Positions 6,432-8,776 of a stretch of 8,776 bases of DNA are shown here, in pieces. The DNA is from Candidatus Peregrinibacteria bacterium (lineage in GTDB: Bacteria > Patescibacteriota > Gracilibacteria > Peribacterales > Peribacteraceae). Location of the stretch: NCBI GenBank assembly GCA_030638845.1, contig DAOWDW010000108.1:1-8776 (forward strand). Direction: 5' to 3'. Every line of letters starts with the position of its first letter. The stretch's first letter is position 1. A program made the translations under genes and the position numbers. The notes beneath the pieces are model-generated. The model had not been told where the DNA came from. It ran no database searches and saw only the letters and a list, made by a program, of their open reading frames with translations.

Positions 6432-7509
6432 GTGGACGAGCTACTGCAAAAACTTAAAGATTTACAATCGGCTCTAAACACGGGAAAGGACTCTCTTTGA
6501 AGCAAAGCAAATACCAAATCGGATAGAAAAACTGAATTTACAATTAAAAGAGCCAAATTTGTGGGATGACCAAAAATCAGCAAATGAGCTTTTTGCAAAG
6601 CTAAAAGCACTAAAAGAACAATGGGAACCTGTTAATAATCTATATAAATCAGTTAGTGAATTATTAGAACTTTCAAAAGAAGCAGAAGCAGATGACATGC
6701 CAGATTTAGAATCTGAATATAATAAATTAAATAATGAATGGGGAAAATTAGAAACTAAACTGTATTTAAATGGAGAATTTGATTTAAATAACTGCTACCT
6801 AACAATTTCTGCAGGAGCAGGAGGAACAGAAGCCCAAGACTGGGCAGAAATGCTTGCGCGAATGTATTTAAGATACTCAGAAAGACAAGGATGGGAAACA
6901 TCCATTATAGATCAAACAACAGGACAGGAGGCAGGAGTTAAATCTGTTACAATTTATATAATTGGATCTATGGCATATGGAAATCTTCGTTGTGAAAAAG
7001 GAACACATAGACTAGTTAGACTTTCTCCATTTAATGCAAAAAATTTACGACAAACTAGCTTTGCTCTAGTAGAAGTTTTGCCAGAAATTACAGAAACAGG
7101 AGAAATAGAAATAGATACAAAAGATTTACGAATAGATACATTTAGAAGTAGCGGAGCAGGAGGACAACATGTAAATAAAACAGATAGTGCAGTACGCATT
7201 ACGCACATTCCTACAAATTTGGTAACAAGTTGCCAAAGTGAAAGAAGCCAACAGCAAAATAAAATTCAGGCAATGAATATGCTTAGGGCAAAACTTCTTG
7301 AAAAAAAGAGAAAAGAAGAAAGTAAACAAAAAGAAGGTCTTAAAGGAGCAACCGCGAGTGCAGACTTTGGGCAACAAATAAGAAGCTATATTCTTCATCC
7401 TTATCAAATGGTTAAAGATTTACGAACAAATGTAGAAACAAGTAATACGCAAGCTGTGCTAGATGGAGATATACAAGAGTTTATAGATGCGGAATTAAAG
7501 AGAAATTAG
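6432..7509 (+). CDS. prfB: Peptide chain release factor 2, programmed +1 frameshift
   Basis: RF2 reads UAA and UGA in the A site and triggers peptidyl-tRNA hydrolysis. The gene is in two frames. Zero frame runs from GTG (6432) for 22 codons ending ...GKDSL to an in-frame TGA (6498-6500). After a +1 shift on CTT-T, reading continues at GAA (6499) as EAKQIPNRIEKL...LWDDQKSANEL to TAG at 7507-7509, giving about 358 residues, the normal size. Visible motifs are the stop-codon recognition tripeptide SPF (in HRLVRLSPFNAKNLRQTSFA), the catalytic GGQ (RSSGAGGQHVNKTDSAVRITH), and the conserved RSYILHPYQMVKDLRTNVET near the end. The upstream TAA at 6414 leaves GTG as the only sensible start. The gene ends in TAG, which RF2 itself does not read. 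Treating 6559 as an ATG start would lose the N-terminal domain beginning. Confidence 0.97.
6485..6501 (+). promoter_or_regulatory. prfB programmed +1 frameshift signal
   Basis: An internal Shine-Dalgarno-like AAAGGA (6485-6490) is followed after 4 nt by the slippery CTT (6495-6497) and TGA (6498-6500). This is the arrangement known from most bacterial prfB genes: low RF2 slows UGA termination, ribosomes shift +1 and make more RF2. Here the base after TGA is A, where C is usual. The shift restores the RF2 frame exactly. Confidence 0.95.
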
Positions 7510-7616
7510 TTTGTAGGGTTGATGCTCTTTAGTTTTCTCCCTACAAGCTACTTCCTACAAGCTTATTATCTATGTCTTGTTACCCATACTTAGGTATTGT
7601 TCATTCTCTTTTTATC
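7510..7616 (+). repeat. Hairpin and 14-bp duplication downstream of prfB
   Basis: TTGTAGGG (7511-7518) is inverted as CCCTACAA (7539-7546) with a 20-nt loop, a possible but weak prfB transcript end without a T-run. CCTACAAGCT then recurs 14 nt later (7540-7549 and 7554-7563). No coding potential is seen up to the terminator at 7617. Confidence 0.45.
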
Positions 7617-7640
7617 AAAAAAGGCACCACCATGGTGCCC
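7617..7640 (-). terminator. Rho-independent terminator of the histone-like gene
   Basis: On the - strand a perfect 6-bp G/C-rich stem, GGCACC with GGTGCC (7639-7634 and 7628-7623), has a 5-nt loop and is followed by six T (7622-7617). It lies 25 nt past the TAG of the histone-like gene. It is the clearest intrinsic terminator in the window and shows that this short gene is its own transcription unit. Confidence 0.88.
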
Positions 7641-7664
7641 CTCTTGAATTAAATTGAAGAAAGA

Positions 7665-7835
7665 CTATAGGTCTTCTGCACGTACTGTTTTGCGGCCATT
7701 TGCCTTTGCACGTACTACTGCTTTCTTAACTGCTTCTTCAAGCATTGCGCTTACAGAATCAGAAAGATCTCCTGAGGACATCATTCCGCTCTTCTTAATA
7801 AGCTCTTTTAGTTTGGAAGCTACTACGTAACTCAT
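7665..7835 (-). CDS. Small bacterial histone-fold protein
   Basis: A 56-residue basic protein from ATG at 7835 to TAG at 7665-7667. Read as a histone fold it shows helix 1 (about 3-16, VVASKLKELIKKS), loop 1 (MMSSGD, 18-23), the long helix 2 (about 24-46, LSDSVSAMLEEAVKKAVVRAKAN) and loop 2 with RKTVRAED. The last piece fits the RxTxxxxD signature of archaeal and eukaryotic histones exactly (R48, T50, D55) and closely resembles the archaeal 'GRKTvkAEDi'. The chain stops at residue 56, so helix 3 is almost absent, as described for short bacterial singlet histones such as Bdellovibrio Bd0055. These form DNA-binding dimers; a nucleoid role here is inferred. The gene is monocistronic: a possible -10 TAGAAT lies upstream and a strong terminator downstream. 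There is no Shine-Dalgarno. HU/IHF is excluded because its beta-arm sequence is missing. Confidence 0.85.
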   Translation of the reverse strand: MSYVVASKLKELIKKSGMMSSGDLSDSVSAMLEEAVKKAVVRAKANGRKTVRAEDL

Positions 7836-7870
7836 AATTAAAAGGGGGAAATAAGCTAAAGACAGACGAA

Positions 7871-7876
7871 ATTCTA
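7871..7876 (-). promoter_or_regulatory. Possible -10 box of the histone-like gene
   Basis: TAGAAT on the - strand (5 of 6 matches to TATAAT) is preceded by CACCT, loosely like the CCRC found before the other -10 boxes. It would give a leader of about 29 nt. A -35 (TTGCGC, 18-nt spacing) is poor. Confidence 0.4.
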
Positions 7877-8133
7877 AGGTGTACAGGGGATATAGCGCAA
7901 GCTATTTTCTAAAAAAACTCCACAAAAACCTATTAAATGTGCAATTGACCAGCTTATTAAACCTTGTATTGTGATTATTTGTACATAAATTAGAACCGAA
8001 AGGAAAAATCCAATGCAATCTAAAATCCACATGATTATCGTATATTTGCCACACTACATCCTTCGGACTGCGCGACAGTGTATCTTGCGATTCACTGCGT
8101 CACTTCGTTCCTTGTTCATCTGTAATTCAACTG
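7877..8133. other. Intergenic stretch, no supported gene
   Basis: Between the histone promoter area and the tRNA 3' end I find no convincing gene. It holds a small hairpin ATAGC-GCAA-GCTAT (7892-7905) with a GNRA-type loop followed by TTTTCT on the + strand. It also holds an imperfect hairpin around CAGTG/CACTG (about 8077-8098) and TCACTTCGTTC (8100-8110), whose inverse occurs in the 112-bp repeats beyond the tRNA. A + strand frame at 8013 with AAAGGA before its ATG runs straight into the tRNA and is not believed. Confidence 0.5.
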
Positions 8134-8223
8134 TGGCGGAGAGAGAGGGATTCGAACCCTCGAAGCCCTTACGGACTTACACGATTTCGAGTCGTGCGCT
8201 TTAGACCACTCAGCCATCCCTCC
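8134..8223 (-). tRNA. tRNA-Ser(CGA)
   Basis: A 90-nt tRNA with encoded CCA end. Acceptor stem GGAGGGA pairs with TCTCTCC (one G-U), then discriminator G and CCA. The anticodon stem CACGA/TCGTG encloses loop CTCGAAA, so the anticodon is CGA, reading serine codon UCG. The extra arm (around AAGTCCGTAAGGGCTT) is long, as in class II tRNAs, and the T arm is GAGGG-TTCGAAT-CCCTC. This fits serine on both anticodon and shape. On the - strand an A/T-rich TATATTATATC lies directly upstream and could be a -10. The first 14 nt of the gene are repeated in the tandem array upstream. Confidence 0.96.
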
Positions 8224-8449
8224 AAAGATATAATATAACAAAATACAAATAAGGTCTTCACATCTCAACTTATCGAGGCGACCACCATGCCCCGTACCCG
8301 AGCGAAGTGAGTGGTATGGGGTCAGCCATCCCTCCAAAGATATAATATAACAAAATACAAATAAGGTCTTCACATCTCAACTTATCGAGGCAACCACCAT
8401 GCCCCGTACCCGAACGAAGTGAGTGGTATAGGATCAGCCATCCCTCCAA
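8210..8449. repeat. 112-bp tandem repeat that includes the tRNA-Ser 5' end
   Basis: Two full 112-bp units (8210-8321, 8322-8433) and a 16-bp third start (8434-8449). Each unit begins, on the + strand, with TCAGCCATCCCTCC, the complement of the first 14 nt of tRNA-Ser, followed by an A/T-rich stretch and a G/C-rich hairpin. I count four differences between the full units, all G in the tRNA-proximal copy and A in the distal copy (+ strand). In the first unit CCCCGTACC and GGTATGGGG form a 9-bp stem (one G-U as + strand RNA); two of the changes weaken it in the second unit. The open frames across the array are translation artefacts of tRNA and repeat sequence. Confidence 0.93.
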
Positions 8450-8487
8450 TACAAATTCTAACATTAAATATACTTAAAGAATCAAAC

Positions 8488-8529
8488 ATTTTTCATTTTG
8501 TTACTTGCGCAAGTAACAAAATGAAAAAT
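8488..8529. terminator. Perfect 42-bp palindrome, probable bidirectional terminator
   Basis: Two 21-nt arms meet at TTGC|GCAA (between 8508 and 8509) and are exactly complementary to the outermost base. The inner stem is GTTACTTGC/GCAAGTAAC. The outer arms carry T-runs on both strands (TTTTTCATTTT outward), so transcription from either side would meet a hairpin with a U-tract. A second small hairpin, ACTCT (8533-8537) with AGAGT (8547-8551), follows. It could alternatively be a binding site or a cruciform-forming element. Confidence 0.7.
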
Positions 8530-8678
8530 ACTCACTCTAAAAAATGAGAGTCTTCAAAACTCACCCAAATCCAGCAATACCTAAAATTATTGCATTGCCA
8601 CTCTCCACATAAGCCGAAACATCAGACGACATAACATACTATTATTCTCTGCCTCTACAATAGCAAAGGTTAAACACA

Positions 8679-8692
8679 CCACTATAATAGTG
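8679..8692 (+). promoter_or_regulatory. Promoter -10 with overlapping inverted repeat, probably leaderless
   Basis: CCACTATAAT (8679-8688) has a perfect TATAAT at 8683-8688. Six nt separate it from the ATG at 8695, so the expected transcription start falls on the A of the start codon. The -10 is embedded in CACTAT-A-ATAGTG (8680-8692), a perfect inverted repeat that could be an operator. No clear -35 is seen. Confidence 0.55.
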
Positions 8693-8694
8693 CT

Positions 8695-8776
8695 ATGAAC
8701 TTCCCAGTCATCCTACCAAAGACACATAGCAAATTAGCTGAAGAACTTTCTATAAAACCAGAAGATATAGAAGAGA
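8695..8776 (+). CDS. Unidentified protein, N-terminus only (right end cut by window)
   Basis: An open frame starts with ATG at 8695 and runs to the window end with 27 complete codons (MNFPVILPKTHSKLAEELSI, then KPEDIEE). The sequence is hydrophilic after the first few residues, with no signal peptide. It is too short to assign to a family. The consensus -10 box just upstream, and codon choice like the neighbours, support it as real. There is no Shine-Dalgarno, and the promoter position suggests a leaderless mRNA. Confidence 0.6.
   Translation, partial: MNFPVILPKTHSKLAEELSIKPEDIEE

Larger units (their letters stand above)
8450..8694. other. Intergenic stretch around the palindrome
   Basis: Besides the 42-bp palindrome and its small neighbour hairpin, this stretch contains only a 23-codon frame on the - strand (8632-8561, ATG to TGA) with a hydrophobic C-terminal half (AIILGIAGFG). 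No ribosome binding site or family resemblance is visible, so it is not called as a gene. Confidence 0.4.

Noticed and set aside
8013..8204. A 63-codon + strand frame with AAAGGA before its ATG
   Set aside because: It reads through the tRNA-Ser gene on the opposite strand, and its C-terminal AEREGFEPS is the well-known false peptide from such overlaps. It has no independent support.
8210..8449. CRISPR array
   Set aside because: The repeat is a simple 112-bp tandem duplication with near-identical units. There are no short repeats with unique spacers and no cas genes.
8116..8464. Two - strand frames across the tRNA and the 112-bp repeats
   Set aside because: Their repeated peptides simply reflect the tandem DNA repeat, and the MAEWSKAHDSKSC piece is a typical tRNA translation artefact.
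8561..8632. 23-codon - strand frame with hydrophobic end
   Set aside because: It is too short and lacks an initiation signal or recognisable family. Frames of this length occur often by chance in A/T-rich DNA.

Overview
The window looks like part of an AT-rich, compact bacterial chromosome, most likely a Patescibacteria/CPR (Parcubacteria-like) genome. This rests on circumstantial evidence: small intergenic gaps, an almost complete lack of Shine-Dalgarno sequences, an IF-3 start region of the Arg/Lys-rich type, PilN/PilO-like genes beside infC, and a V/A-type ATPase in a bacterium. UGA is a genuine stop here, because prfB carries the classical UGA autoregulatory frameshift. That argues against the CPR lineages that read UGA as glycine. 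Taxonomy is inference, not proven.

Layout, left to right. (1) 1-3385, + strand: the end of a V/A-type ATPase operon, with subunit A (left end cut off), subunit B, an unexpected multi-pass membrane protein, and subunit D. The spacing is very tight and an A/T-rich hairpin closes the operon at about 3391-3420. (2) 3431-6200, - strand: read in transcription order, a PilN-like gene, a PilO-like gene, infC (IF-3), rpmI (L35) and rplT (L20). infC appears to start at a CTG codon. A 93-bp inverted array of degenerate octamers lies at the PilO-like/infC junction. (3) 6204-6431: a divergent promoter region serving the PilN-like gene and prfB. Two -10 boxes share the motif CCRCTATAAT. A 168-nt prfB leader contains two hairpin systems. 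(4) 6432-7509, + strand: prfB (RF2), split by a programmed +1 frameshift. (5) 7665-7835, - strand: a 56-residue protein with the histone-fold signature RxTxxxxD, followed by a strong intrinsic terminator. This is the most notable gene of the window and is shorter than usual ORF cut-offs. (6) 7836-8776: tRNA-Ser(CGA) on the - strand, whose first 14 nt recur in a 112-bp tandem repeat upstream of it; a perfect 42-bp palindrome; and the first 27 codons of an unidentified + strand gene with a consensus -10 box placed for a leaderless transcript.

Functionally the window combines ion-pumping bioenergetics (V/A-ATPase), a cell-surface pilus assembly pair, core translation factors (IF-3, L35, L20, RF2, tRNA-Ser), and one candidate chromatin protein. 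Stop codons in the eleven genes whose ends are visible are all TAA or TAG. The only TGA used is the internal regulatory one in prfB.
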